Below the pieces are notes generated by a model that saw only the letters and a program-made list of their open reading frames with translations, was not told the DNA's origin and did no database searches. Shown piece after piece: positions 1-12,667 of a stretch of 64,000 nucleotides of DNA. Positions within the stretch are counted from its first letter, which is position 1. The number at the start of each line of letters is the position of its first letter. The position numbers were made by a program, and so were the translations under genes. This DNA comes from Rusavskia elegans. Its lineage: Eukaryota > Ascomycota > Lecanoromycetes > Teloschistales > Teloschistaceae. The stretch spans positions 61,574 through 125,573 of the forward strand of contig SAUG01000059.1 in assembly GCA_011316305.1 (NCBI GenBank), in the 5' to 3' direction.

Positions 1-2678
1 TGCGTTTCATCACCGTAGTTTTTGTACGGCAATAACAGTTGTTGCTTGTGCAGCAAAGAATTTTCGCAGTTAAAAGAAGCAGTCAACTAAGGTTTACAGC
101 GGATTCCCTCACACCACTTCGAAATACGCACGATTATAAGCCACTAATATAGCTTCCAGGACTACCTGCTAGGCAGTAATATTATCTTTTATCTTCGTTA
201 CTTCGTCCTCGTCTATAGTCGTATCTGAATCCAGACGGCCTACTAACCTATCCAGATACTCGACGACTGCTAGTTTAACTATTAGCTTAATAGCCAGCTT
301 AGATTCCTGCTCGAATTTTAGTAGGATAAGGGCTCCTACTAGAAGTCTAATATAGTCGCTAAAGCTATACGGCTCCGGCGGATTCGGAATATAAGGCTTT
401 AGCGTCGTATTTAGGATTACCGGATCCTAGGATTCGAAGTCCGTTATAGTAGACGGACTAGCGAGGACTCGGTCGACGTAATCGAGTAGCTCGAATTCGG
501 CGGTTTTAAGCTCTATTTCTTTAAATTAGAAAGATATAATCGTAGTTATAGTATTAGTAGAGGTTCTATATATATCAGCCTGCAGCCTGGGCTGTTACGG
601 AAGATACGTACGTTAGATACGATAGTAGGTACTAGTAAAAGAAGACGAAGAAGAAGCGACTGTAAGGTATAGATATATACGAAAATTCTACTACTATTTT
701 AAGTAAACTATAGGAGCTTATACTACGAGCGTATTACGGAGCAGATTCGAGTTAATTTTATATAGTTCTTTGGTTTAAGTTAATTAGACTGGGATACTAG
801 TTCTTATACCGTATATTCAACGCTAGCGTACTAATACTGAAGTGAATTGCTTACGGAACCGACGGTTAACCGGGTACCAAAAAACCAAATAAAATAATCT
901 ATTAATTTAATAATAACTTTTCTGTCAAAATTTTCTATTTTTTTTTACTAGAAATTATAGTAGATAACTTTTAAATTTTAAAATTAAAAACTCGCCGTCG
1001 TAAAAGTGGTAGTAGTAATTAACTTTTAGAATACTTTTTAATATTACTATAAATCGAAATAAAATAGTAATTTTATTAAAATTTTTTAGAAAATTTGAAA
1101 CTTTTATAAAATATATATATTAGTAATCTATAATTCTATTTATCTTAAACTATTTAGTAAATCCTATTCCAAATTATAAAAGCCGATTCTTTAATTAATA
1201 ATAGGGAATTTCTTAAAAACTATTTAAAATAATAGTTATAAAGCTTTTTTTTATTAGTAGAAATCACTATTTAATTTTAAAAGATTTAAATTATTAAATA
1301 GTTCATTTAATATTATCTAGATTTCTATTATTTTTATCATTATACTATTTTCAGAAATTAGTTTATTTTATTTATATTTCGGCTTTTTCGATTTCTAGTT
1401 ATTTTCTAATATCGCTATTTTTATTAGAAGTTTAAATTAGATAATTATTAGTAGATATATTCTTAATAGCATTTAAAAGATTATTAGTAATAGATAAAAT
1501 ATTCTAGAATAAATAGTTCGCGGATAGAAAGAAATTATATATATAGATAAAATATATTCAATCTTTAATTATCTATTACTAATAAAAGATTTCTATAATT
1601 ATTATTTTTATTTTAAATATAGTAAAATGTATTTAAATATATCATAAAATGTTTTTATAAAAAGAGTAGATATTAGTTCTAAAATGATTTTTTTATAAAC
1701 CGTTTTCGTTTAATTTAAAATTCTTCCGGATACTATAACGAAAATATAAAATCTATAGAAAATAAATCGAATATACTATTCTATCGCTATAAACTAGATA
1801 CGATAAAATATTATACTATAGTTTCTAAAATTTATAGATAGAAATAAATAGAAATATAAAGTAGAAAATATTAAAATATCGATAGTATTAAAAAAATAGA
1901 GATTAAAATTTTACAATTTATAAATAATTACTAATTATTATTAGTATATATTTCTAAAGTTAACCGAAAAATAGTAATTTACTATATAAATTTATGAATT
2001 TTAGAAAGATTTAATATAATAGCTACTAGAATATAAAATTTTAAAAATTAAAACGTAGAAATATTAAAATAATAAAATACTAATATTTTAAAAATAATAA
2101 TCTTTAAATTTAAACGTTTTAAAACTATCCTATTACTAATTTTACCGGCGTTATAAAATCTCGCGAGCGCTATATATAAGTAGCTCGAAAAGTTTTAGTA
2201 AAAATAGAATAAAAATAGATAATTAAAGCTATTTTGGAAATTTTATAATATATTTTATTATTTTAAAATTATATGGATAATTTTATATTAAATTATTAAA
2301 ATTTTCGTTTACGTATAATATTAACTATATATTAGAATATAGTATCGGAGATATATTTATAAAGTCGAAAATAGAATTTTCGTCTAATTTTCTAATATTC
2401 TAGTCTATATATCGCCGCCTTTATTTATTATATTCTAGATTTCCTAAAATTATTTTCTAGTTTACTAGTAATATTATATATAAATCTATCTATATTCCTT
2501 TAAAAAGATATTCGTTTATCTACTTTAATTTTTTTTTTAAATCTTTATTATAGTTATTAGCTATTTATAAATACTTTCTATTATTAAATCTTTTTTTATA
2601 GTCTATAAATTATTATTTTAATTTTACTATATTATAATATCTAGAGAACTAAAATTATTTATACTAGCTATTTATTTA
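1..2678. repeat. RIP-mutated AT-rich block, no gene
   Basis: The first ~120 bases have near-normal composition, 120-840 is moderately mutated, and from ~840 onward the sequence is extremely AT-rich with very few CA or TG dinucleotides. No reading frame of useful length survives and I recognise no transposon domain. The pattern is that of an old repeat destroyed by RIP. No intact gene is visible. Confidence 0.75.
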
Positions 2679-3140
2679 GACTGGTCACTTCGGGTCGGGT
2701 TCCTATCGAACTGTCGAGAACCCGATCCGATTTTAGCGGATCGAACCGGTTCGACTCGCTAAGCGATTAGGTCCGGATCGAATCTAGATTAAATTCGGGT
2801 ACCCGCTAAATCTTCTATATATAGAATAAATCTATATATTTTAATTTTTTAAATATATATAATAGATAATATATTAAACTTATATATTTATATTTACTAG
2901 GAGGTTTCTAGCTAGCGTAGTTAATTAATTAGAATTTTTTAATTAAACCGATATAATTTTTATACTAGAGTTATACTTTTATACTAGGATTTAACTCTAA
3001 GATCTTATTTTAGTAGGTCGAATCGAATTAGCTAACCCGAGTTCGAAACCCGGCTAGATCGGGTTATATTTTCGTCTAACTCGACTCGAATCGGATCGGG
3101 TTAATCAATTCGGATTCGAAACCCGACCCGACGGCCAGTC
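2679..3140. mobile_element. GACTGG-ended MITE, copy 1 (462 bp)
   Basis: Begins GACTGGTCACTTCGGGTCGG and ends with the inverse, CCGACCCGACGGCCAGTC, giving terminal inverted repeats of about 20 bp with a few mismatches. It is bounded on both sides by TA, as expected of a Tc1/mariner-type target duplication. The ends are GC-rich and the middle is AT-rich with no coding capacity, so it is a non-autonomous miniature element. A shorter relative lies at 11373-11528. Confidence 0.65.
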
Positions 3141-3712
3141 TATATTTATTATTATAAAAGAATATTTTATTATAATAAAAAAAAATAATCTTAATATCTA
3201 GTATTCGAAATCGAAAAATAAAAGATAATTGATAGTTAACTATCTATAGTAGATTCTAAAAAATAAAAACCTTTATTCTAATTCTAGTAAATAGATTTCT
3301 ATTTAAATTTCTCTCAAGTTAATAAAAGAAACGAAGCGGCTAATAGAATTAATATTAATAACCGGAAAAAATTATTAAATCCTATTTTTTTCTTTTTATT
3401 TTCTTTCGTCTCGATATTAACTAAATAAACAAAAATAAACTTTTATTTTAAAGACGCCGAATATAATTATAAATTTAAAAAAATAACTTTAATAAAAGGT
3501 TGATTTTATTATCTAGCTAATTTAATTAGTTTTTTACTATTTATCTACTAGTATATTTTAGCTTTATACTAAAATAACTTCTATTTACGTTAGTAGTACT
3601 AGTAATAAATCTAGTAAATATAGATATTCTATATAATTCTTTTCTTTAACATAGTTAATATATATTATAGTCAGTTTCTATATTAAATAATATTATTAAT
3701 AAATTAGATTAA

Positions 3713-3741
3713 AATAATAATAATAATAATAATAATAATAT
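3713..3741. repeat. (AAT)n microsatellite
   Basis: An uninterrupted run of AAT/TAA trinucleotides inside the RIP-mutated block. Confidence 0.85.
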
Positions 3742-6700
3742 TAGGAAAAAACCGTTACTAAAAATATTTAAAAAGTTTAAAAAAAATTAAATAACTATAC
3801 TATCCGTATTAGCCGATAAAAATAAAAATCTTTAGAATATCGGTTCGAAAAAATTTCGGTTTACTAATAAATTTCTATTAAAGTTAATAGAATTTAAAAA
3901 TAATAGTAGAATTTATTTTCTATTATATTTTAATTTAGATAATATATAATATTTAATCTCTAATATATAAAGTCCGGATATTTAAAAATATAACTAGAAA
4001 TAAAATATTAATAAAATTAGAAGTTAATAGAATATTTCGAATTAGAATTAATTTCGATTAAAAATATAATTATAGATATTTCTTTTAAATAAAGTAATAT
4101 ATTTTTATATTAATTATTTATAAAAAAATATAAAATAATATTTTATAAAAGACGAAATATTTATAATTATCTAAAGTACTAGTTATAAATAGTTCGTTTT
4201 TATATTTATTTAGTTCTATTTTTTTTTATCTTTCGCCTAAATTTTTAACTTCGTTATATCTACTATTAATATTATCGGCATAGCTATAAAATTAGAAAAG
4301 ATCTTTTATTTAATTAATTTGGTTTTGATTTTAATATCCGATAAACTAGTGGTTCGGTAAGCAAATTAAATATTAGTATACCAATATTAAATATACGGTA
4401 GTAGAATTTATATTCTAGTTTAATTAATATAAATAACCATTCTTTCTATAGAATTTTAATTTAAATTTACTTAGTAATATAATATATCCTTCTACCGATA
4501 ATTTAATTAACGTAGAAATTTTTATAGATAAATATACCTCGTAGTTATCGTTTCTTTTTCTTTTACTAATAATATAAATTCTATAGTATCTAAAACTCTT
4601 TACGTACGTATATATTTCCGTAATAGCTATACCGTAGCTAAATCAGACGATAATATCTTTCTATATCCGTAATAACTATATCTATCTTTAAAGACGTCGA
4701 CAATCTCGTTATAGCTAGAGTAATTTATTTTAACTTCGACAAAAATCTTTTTTTTTATCGCCTTTAAAATATACTATCCGACTTTTCTACCGCCTTTTAA
4801 TCTAATCGACCGAGTAAAGTTTCTAGCCGTAGTAACTAGCGTACTAACTAGCGACCTTATAGCTAGCGACCGTTTTAAAGCTATATAAGCTAAAGAAAAC
4901 CTTAATAGTTTAATAGAACGTTTAGATACAGATTATATAATAAATATAGACGAAGCTATAACTATTCGTAATTACTTTATTTTATAGTAGATAGATATAA
5001 CGGAGATATTAGATACTTATAATTGTTTATAACGTCGAAAAAAAAATAGTAGAGAATTCGTAATCGCGAATAAAAAAGGAAATCGTTAAATAAAAGTAAT
5101 TAACTACGCTATAAATCTTGCCTAACGAACTATATATCTTTAGCTATAAAAATTCCTTTATACGTAAAATATAATAATCGTTGATTTATATAACGTTGAG
5201 AAAATATATATATATGAAAATTCAATATAATTTTAAATAGGAATCTTTTAAAAAAAACTAAAATAGATTTTTTATATATTTTAAAATATATTATAAATTT
5301 TATTTTTTTAGTAATAATAAATTTTCGTACTAATCCGACATCTATAATTTTAGATATTTTCGCTAATTTCACTACTAAAATTAAACTAATATTTAATTAA
5401 AAAACTAGTTCTAAAATTTTTATCTATTTCAATATAGTCGGAAAATAATCTTCGTCTAATTTAATACTAGTTATAAAAAAAGATTAATAAATTAGAAAAT
5501 ATAATATTATTTATACTGATTTGGATTATAATAAAAATTAGATTTAGATTAGGCTTTTTTCTATAAATATTAACTTCGATAATATAGTAGATAAATAGTA
5601 TTAATAGATAAAAGATTATAAAAAGTTTTCAAAACGTTAAATTAATTATAAACGTATTTATAAAAATATAGACAATTATTATAAAATTATAGAATATAAT
5701 AATAATAATAATATTAAAATATAAATATTATTACCGTAAAATATTATTATAAATATAGAATCTTTTTTATTCATATTATTTTTTCTATAAAAATATAAAT
5801 CTAATATAAAATAGACTGCCGTCTAGACTATTATATAGATTGGTTTCGTATTTTTATCTAATTTCTTTTATCGATATTTAAAAAATAGATATTAGATGGA
5901 TATTAGATAGATATTAGATAGATAAAAGGACTATTAATATTACTATTTTATATAAAACTTTAGTTATTTCTATTACAATTTTAATATAGACAGTATATTG
6001 AAATATTCTAAAATAATTAAATATTATAATTTATTTTATTTACTTTCTTTTCTTTTCTATTAATATTTCCCGGATATATTTAATTTTCGTTTTCAATTTT
6101 TTAGAAAAAAATCTGTTTTCTATATAAAAAAAAAAAGAAAAAAGAAGTATTTTAACGTCATTTATACGTCGAAAAATAATAAATTAAATTCAAAGTAGTT
6201 TATTAATTTATATAGCAATAGTTTATTCAAATATACGGAATATAATATAGTTAGCGACGATTTTTACTATATAATATATAAATCGCTATCGGATTTTAAT
6301 AGTTTAGCGTTTATTTATACTATTACTATTATTAATATACATTTTTATAGTTTATAGTTAATTTCAATAATAAGATAATTATAAATCAAATATAACTCCT
6401 TTTTTACGGTAATAATATTTTAATCTATTATTAACGTAGTTTTTTCTAGAATATATATCCAATTATACGATAGTAATCTAATAAAAAATTGTTTTCAATT
6501 TATATTAATATAAAACGACTATTCGTTCGTTATTAATATTATTATTATAGAACTATTATTTTAAAATTATAGATATTCTATAGTTATTCGATATATTTTA
6601 TCGCGAATATAGATTCTAAATCTATTGATATTAAATATTAATTTTTATCTATTATATATTAGTATATTTAATTATTAATTTTAACTTCTATCTAATAGAA

Positions 6701-7432
6701 TATTACCTTAAAAACTATGAAAATATTTATTTTTAATCGAAATTTTTTACTAGATTTTAATTAGATTCGTTATTCGAAGATTTTAGAATTTATATTAAAT
6801 AAAATCTATAGAGATATTAGTAGTTAAAATAATATTATTTATAAACTAAAGCGTCCGAATAGATTTTTCTAATCTATATATCTATATTTTACTAGTATTT
6901 TCTATCTATTCCATTTTATAACTATAAATACTATAGACTATTTTTAAAATATAGCTATATTACAAATATCATCGCGTAGTAGAAATATATTTTATTTATC
7001 GATATATCCGAAAGATCGAAAAAGTTATAGAATTAATAATTAGTATATCTATTAGATCTAATAGTTCGAAAGAATTTATTATATTTTAAATATTATATCG
7101 TAGTCTTAATTCGATAATATCTAGAAAATGAAATTAATAGTTAGATATATAAAATATTATAATAAAAAAAGAATCGATTTTAGAAAAATTATAGTAGATT
7201 TCTAATTTATTTATATATTATATATATTATAAAATTCGTCAAAATTTTATTTAAATATATCTTTTAGATTTTATAATATTATTTATATCGGAATATTATC
7301 TAATATCTAAAGCCTTTAAAAACTATCGAACGTTATTACTATAGCTTCTATAATATTTCTAATATAATTTCCCGTAATTTTCAATATCGCGCTACTATCG
7401 AAAAAAATTATTAAATTATATACGATATTTAA

Positions 7433-7566
7433 AAAGAAAAAAAAATATAAAAATAGAAGAAATAGTAGTAAAAAAAGAAAAAAAAAGGAAAGAAAAAAGA
7501 AAAAATTAGAAAAAAGAAAAAGAAATAATAGAAAAGAAAAAGAAATAATAGAAAAGAAAATATAAT
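7433..7566. repeat. Purine-only tract with internal repeats
   Basis: More than 100 bases of almost pure A/G on the plus strand. Near 7517-7560 a unit of the type GAAAAAGAAATAATA recurs. It could be a mutated low-complexity coding tract (Lys/Glu-rich) of a former transposon, or simple sequence. Confidence 0.7.
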
Positions 7567-10500
7567 TTAGATAAAAGACTATAGAAAGTATCTAATAATA
7601 TTTCCGATTTTTCTTTTAAATCTAACCGCTATATATAATTATATATATATCGATAGTCGCCGTCTTTCTAATTATAGCCCGCCGGGGTCTAGATATATAG
7701 TAATTAGATAGTAATAACGAATATCCGGATTTAAATTTACGTATCCGAAAAGATATAAAATATTATATTAATTAAAATAATTATTGCGCGTTTTATATCG
7801 AATATTGATAAAATAATTTTAGATCGTATTATTAGATATTTATAATAAATATCTATAGAAATCGATTTATAATAGGTTTAGATTATAAAAATAATCTTTT
7901 AAATAAAGAAATCTGGTTTTTAGATTAGTTATATAATATTTTAACTAATAGGTCTACGAGGCCCAGAAAATAGAAAAGATAATTTATTTCTAATATTTTA
8001 TAACTGTCGTTAAAAGATATCGTTATCGCTATTTTCTAACTTATATATATTATCTATTAACGTATAATCCGTATCTCAATATTCTATATTATCCGTCGAT
8101 AGTAAAAATATATTTAGTTAACTTTTGTTAGAAGTTTTATCTAATTTTCTAGCGATATATCTAATATTATAGCCGATAAAAAAAAATTTTACAAATTATA
8201 AAAAAAAATTCTTTATTTATAATTTATTTAAATATATTTTTAATATATATATTATATATATTAGACTATAATAAATAGATATAGAGAAGTTTTTAATAAT
8301 AGTTATTAACTAGTAGAAAAAAGAAATTAGTATAAAGACAGAAATAATAATATTAGTAATATATAAATTTATTTCTACTATTTCTAAAAAAATATTTTTA
8401 TTAATTTAGAAAAGTTTATAGATATAGCTACCAAGTAATATTCGAATAGATATAATAATATAGAAATATCGATAGCTATTAGAAATATATTAGAAATTAT
8501 ATTCGAAATAAAGAAGATTTTTATAATAATAGATTTATTTTACCGATATAATATATATTTTATTAACTATTTTACTAATATATCATAACTATAAAATCTA
8601 TATAATAAACTTTATATCTATAATAAATTAAGATATCTATATAAATTAAATATCGAAATTATAATATAGAAATAGAACGTTATTTCTATATTTTAAAATA
8701 TCTTTTTTTCGCCGGCGTTTAGAGATAATATAATTTTTTTTATATCTATATTTAGTAATTCTATAGTATTTACTATTCTAGAAAGTTTTTTATATAATAT
8801 CTAGAAAATAAAATTCTAATCGACTAATAGTTACTATTAAATTCTATTACTAATATTATCCAAATAAATAATATTTTATAAATACTAGAAAAATTATATA
8901 AAAAAATTCTATCGAACCGTTTAAACTATTTATAGACGGTAATAAAATCTTCTATTCTAAATATAACGCGATATTAAAATATACTATAGATTTATTAATA
9001 TATATTACTTTTTCTATTACTTTTTATATTATAGTTTTAATAAAAATATTACAATTTTAATTATATAATAGATATAAATAAATAAAAAAATAGAATATTC
9101 TAAAGATTTAAAGTAAAATAACTTATAAATCTATAAAATTAAATTTAAAATATTACTAAATACGAAAATTAGAAAAAACAATATATATTTTATAATATTG
9201 TTAATTATATATATTATATAATAGATAAAAGAAATCTATATCTATTATAATAGTATTTAATCTAACCGGCTATCTATATATACGTTTTATATAATCTACT
9301 TTTAATATTTCGATAGCGAGAAGATTTTAATATTATTTATTTTTAACTATTTTTACCCGGGTTTCTTTATTTTTTATTTCGGCTTTTTTTTCTATTTTAA
9401 AATAGATAGTAAAACGATTGGTAATAATAGATAGCGCTAGTAGATTACTATTAAATTTTATATAAATATCGGTTCCGTTTTATAGAAATACGTAAAAATA
9501 AATCTAAAATATTATTATATACTTTTTTTTTAAAATAATAGTTTAAAAATATTATATTTATTAGTTTTAAAAATTTTGAATTTATAGTTACTATTAGAAT
9601 TAGCTATAGTTTCGGATATTCTATAGATTTATAGAAATAGAAATAGATATTAAAATAGTAATATTAGACGAATTATAAAGAAATAGAAAAATATTAAAAA
9701 AGATATATTAATATTTATCTTTTCTAGTAAATATAATAACGTTATTTAAAAAGATATATTTAGTAATATAATCCGCGTAGTATATAACGATATATATAAT
9801 AGGATAACTTTAGATATTATAGAATATTTAGATTTATTTTAAAATATTACTATCGATAATAAAAATTTTACCGAACTAGTCGATTTACGAAAGTAATTTT
9901 TTATTATTATCGGCTAGTTTAGTTTATCGCGAAAATTAATAGATTTTTATAAAATAGAAGCTAGAATATTATAGATCGATAAAATATAGAAATTATTTCT
10001 CGGTAGAAAATTAATATAAAGACTAGACTTTAGATATAAAAATAGCTTCGTAATATAATTATAAGATAATTAGTAAGATTAAAATATATAATATAAATAA
10101 ATACTAAATATAAATTCTTTTAAATTATATTCTAATATTAATATATTCGAAATATATTATATTAAATAGGCGATTTCGAACTAGATTTAATAAAGGAACG
10201 ATATAAATTAGCGGAATTAGTTTAACTTTTTTTCTAAAACTATTAAAATAAATATTTCTTTCATTTTTATTAGATTATATTAATTCATCGCCTTTTCTAC
10301 GTTCTTCTAAAATTCTATAATAATTTCGGCTATTGAAATATATATTAAAAGTTAAATCTAATCTTTTATTTTTAGTAATAAAATATTTAAAATAGTTTCT
10401 ATTCGCTAGTGGTAATATTATAATAGAATTATTATTATACTAAAATATATCGACTTTAAAATTATTAGTTAATATTATTTTTTAGATATTTTAAATAAAT

Positions 10501-11372
10501 TAAATTACCAGTAATACTATAATAGATATATAAACTAATATATTTTTATTATTAATCGGTAGATAATTTCTTTATTTAAACGACTAAAATCGGGCTATAA
10601 TATTTAAATAATATCTATAAAATTACTAGTATTAAATTTTAAAGCTAAAAAATTATTACTATTTTCTTCTAATTCGAAAGATATATAATTAAATAATAAA
10701 AATATATATTTAGTAAAAATATATATTTAGTAAAAATATATTAACTCGTTTTTTTCTTTTCTACTAATTTAAAATTATAATAATAATATAGATTTTAGTT
10801 AAAAATCTATATATATTATAATATACTTCGAATATATCAATAAAAATTAAAAGAAAAATAAATAAATTTTTTTAAAACGAGAAAAGTTCTATTTCTAGCT
10901 GCCAGTATATTATTAATTCTAGTTTTTTCTAAATAGACGATTATAGATATAGAGAATTTAATTAAATAATTAAAGAAATTTTAATACTATAGACGATAAA
11001 TTAAATATTATATTTAACTAATAACTTTATAGTAAATCTTTTAAATCGATAATCGAAATAAATATTTCGAATTCTATTTATAATATAACTAGATAATAAA
11101 TAATGGCAATTCTTTTTAGTTAGAAATAATTCTTTAGATTAATAGTCTAGATATATAAAATTAAGCTTAGGACTAATTTTTAAAGAAACGTTATTATTAA
11201 TAACTAAATATAGAAAAAAGTTTAATCGTTAAAACTATTTATTAAATTTTTACTAATAGTATAAAATCTATCGAAATAAAACCGAAATTAAAACTAATAT
11301 AAATATAAAACCTTTATATAGTAAAAAAAGACGATATCCGTTAGAAAAATAGGAATTTTATTAGAATATCCA

Positions 11373-11528
11373 GACTGGCCACTTCGGTCCAAAATAACGA
11401 CCCGACTTCGCGATAAACGTGGCTAACGCGTTAAAATTACTAGTTAAAGTTAGTCTCCTTTCTAATACGGTTAGAAATTCGGGTCGGTTCCTCCGATCCG
11501 GGTTCGAAATCCGACAAAACGGTCAGTT
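11373..11528. mobile_element. GACTGG-ended MITE, copy 2 (156 bp)
   Basis: Starts GACTGGCCACTTCGG and ends GTTCGAAATCCGACAAAACG followed by GTCAGTT, which matches the right end of the copy at 2679-3140 after C-to-T and G-to-A changes. The outer flanks are CA and TA. The shorter body suggests an internal deletion derivative of the same family. Confidence 0.55.
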
Positions 11529-12620
11529 TATCTAAACGTTATAATAATTCGAAATATTTTAACGTATACTATTAATTTATTCGATCTAAAAATAAATTTA
11601 GTTAATTTATATCTATATAGATAATATAATGTCTATATAGTAAAAATAAATAATATATATTAGATTAGTAGTATTTCGAAATATATAGAAAATTTCTATA
11701 GTATTTAAAATATATTTATAAAATTAATATCAGTCGGTTTTAATTTAATAGAATTTTCTATTTAATTTTAGCGTTTTAATCTATATATCGCCGCTTTTTA
11801 CTTTTTATTATAAAGCTTTTTAAAGTTATTTAAAACTCGCCGTTAACAGTTTATATATATTATATCTATATTCCTTCTAAATAAATTTTTTTAAATCAAG
11901 TTTTCTAATATCGCTAATTTTATTTCCAATTTCTAATCTTTACTATTAGTTATAGAAATTAAAATTTCTATTATTTAGTTTATTATTTAAACCGTTTCCT
12001 TTTATTTTATTATTATAGTTCGAAGTAGAAAGTCAATTTCTAATATTTCTCGCCGTCGGTCTAGAAATCAAGCTAGCGACGATAATAATCTTTAATTATT
12101 ATATATAGCCTTTTCGTAAAAATAGAATTTCTTTTTAGATTTTAATTTTTAGACGAATATACTAAATATTTTCTATAGATTTTAAAATTTTCAATTTTTT
12201 TTTTCATTATTTCTTTTTTGATTTAATTCGTTTCGAAATAGAATTATATACGAAAAATGTATGTCAAAATTAATAGTTTACTATAGTTTAAATCTTATAT
12301 ATAATATAGTATAGAAATTACGAACTCTAGAACTAAAATAGATACGGCGCTAAAACTACGCTAAATCAAGGTTTTTATAACGATATATTTTAAAAAACCG
12401 TATAAATTAAAAATCGCCTCTATAGAGCTATCAAAAGTTAGTGGTAGCAAGAGCAGTAACCGAGGCAGATTTTAAACGATATATATACAGTATATACACA
12501 GTATTCTAGAACCATAGAGACTTGCTAAGGTACCACTGATGATCTATCGCTCGGCTTGACTAATTAGTGTCTATTATTGTCTCATCATTATTATTATCCC
12601 AGATCTCTCGCTCAGCTGAT
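11529..12620. repeat. RIP-mutated block up to gene island 1
   Basis: AT-rich mutated sequence as in the preceding block. Composition returns to normal between about 12,420 and 12,620, a sharp boundary. Nothing coding is seen. Confidence 0.7.
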
Positions 12621-12667
12621 AATTTCCCATACTCCTATACCACGGACCCTCGTTATACGATCATGCT

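Larger units (their letters stand above)
3141..11372. repeat. Large RIP-mutated repeat block
   Basis: About 8 kb of extremely AT-rich sequence with the CpA-to-TpA footprint of RIP. The only open frame above 70 codons (5130-5372, minus) is Ile/Lys/Phe-rich and looks like a chance survivor of a mutated transposon frame. I could not identify a reverse transcriptase, transposase or integrase motif with confidence, so the element type is unknown. No intact gene is visible. Confidence 0.7.

Noticed and set aside
5130..5372. Minus-strand 80-codon open frame in the AT-rich block
   Set aside because: Ile/Lys/Phe-rich composition with no motif; most likely a chance survivor in RIP-mutated repeat.
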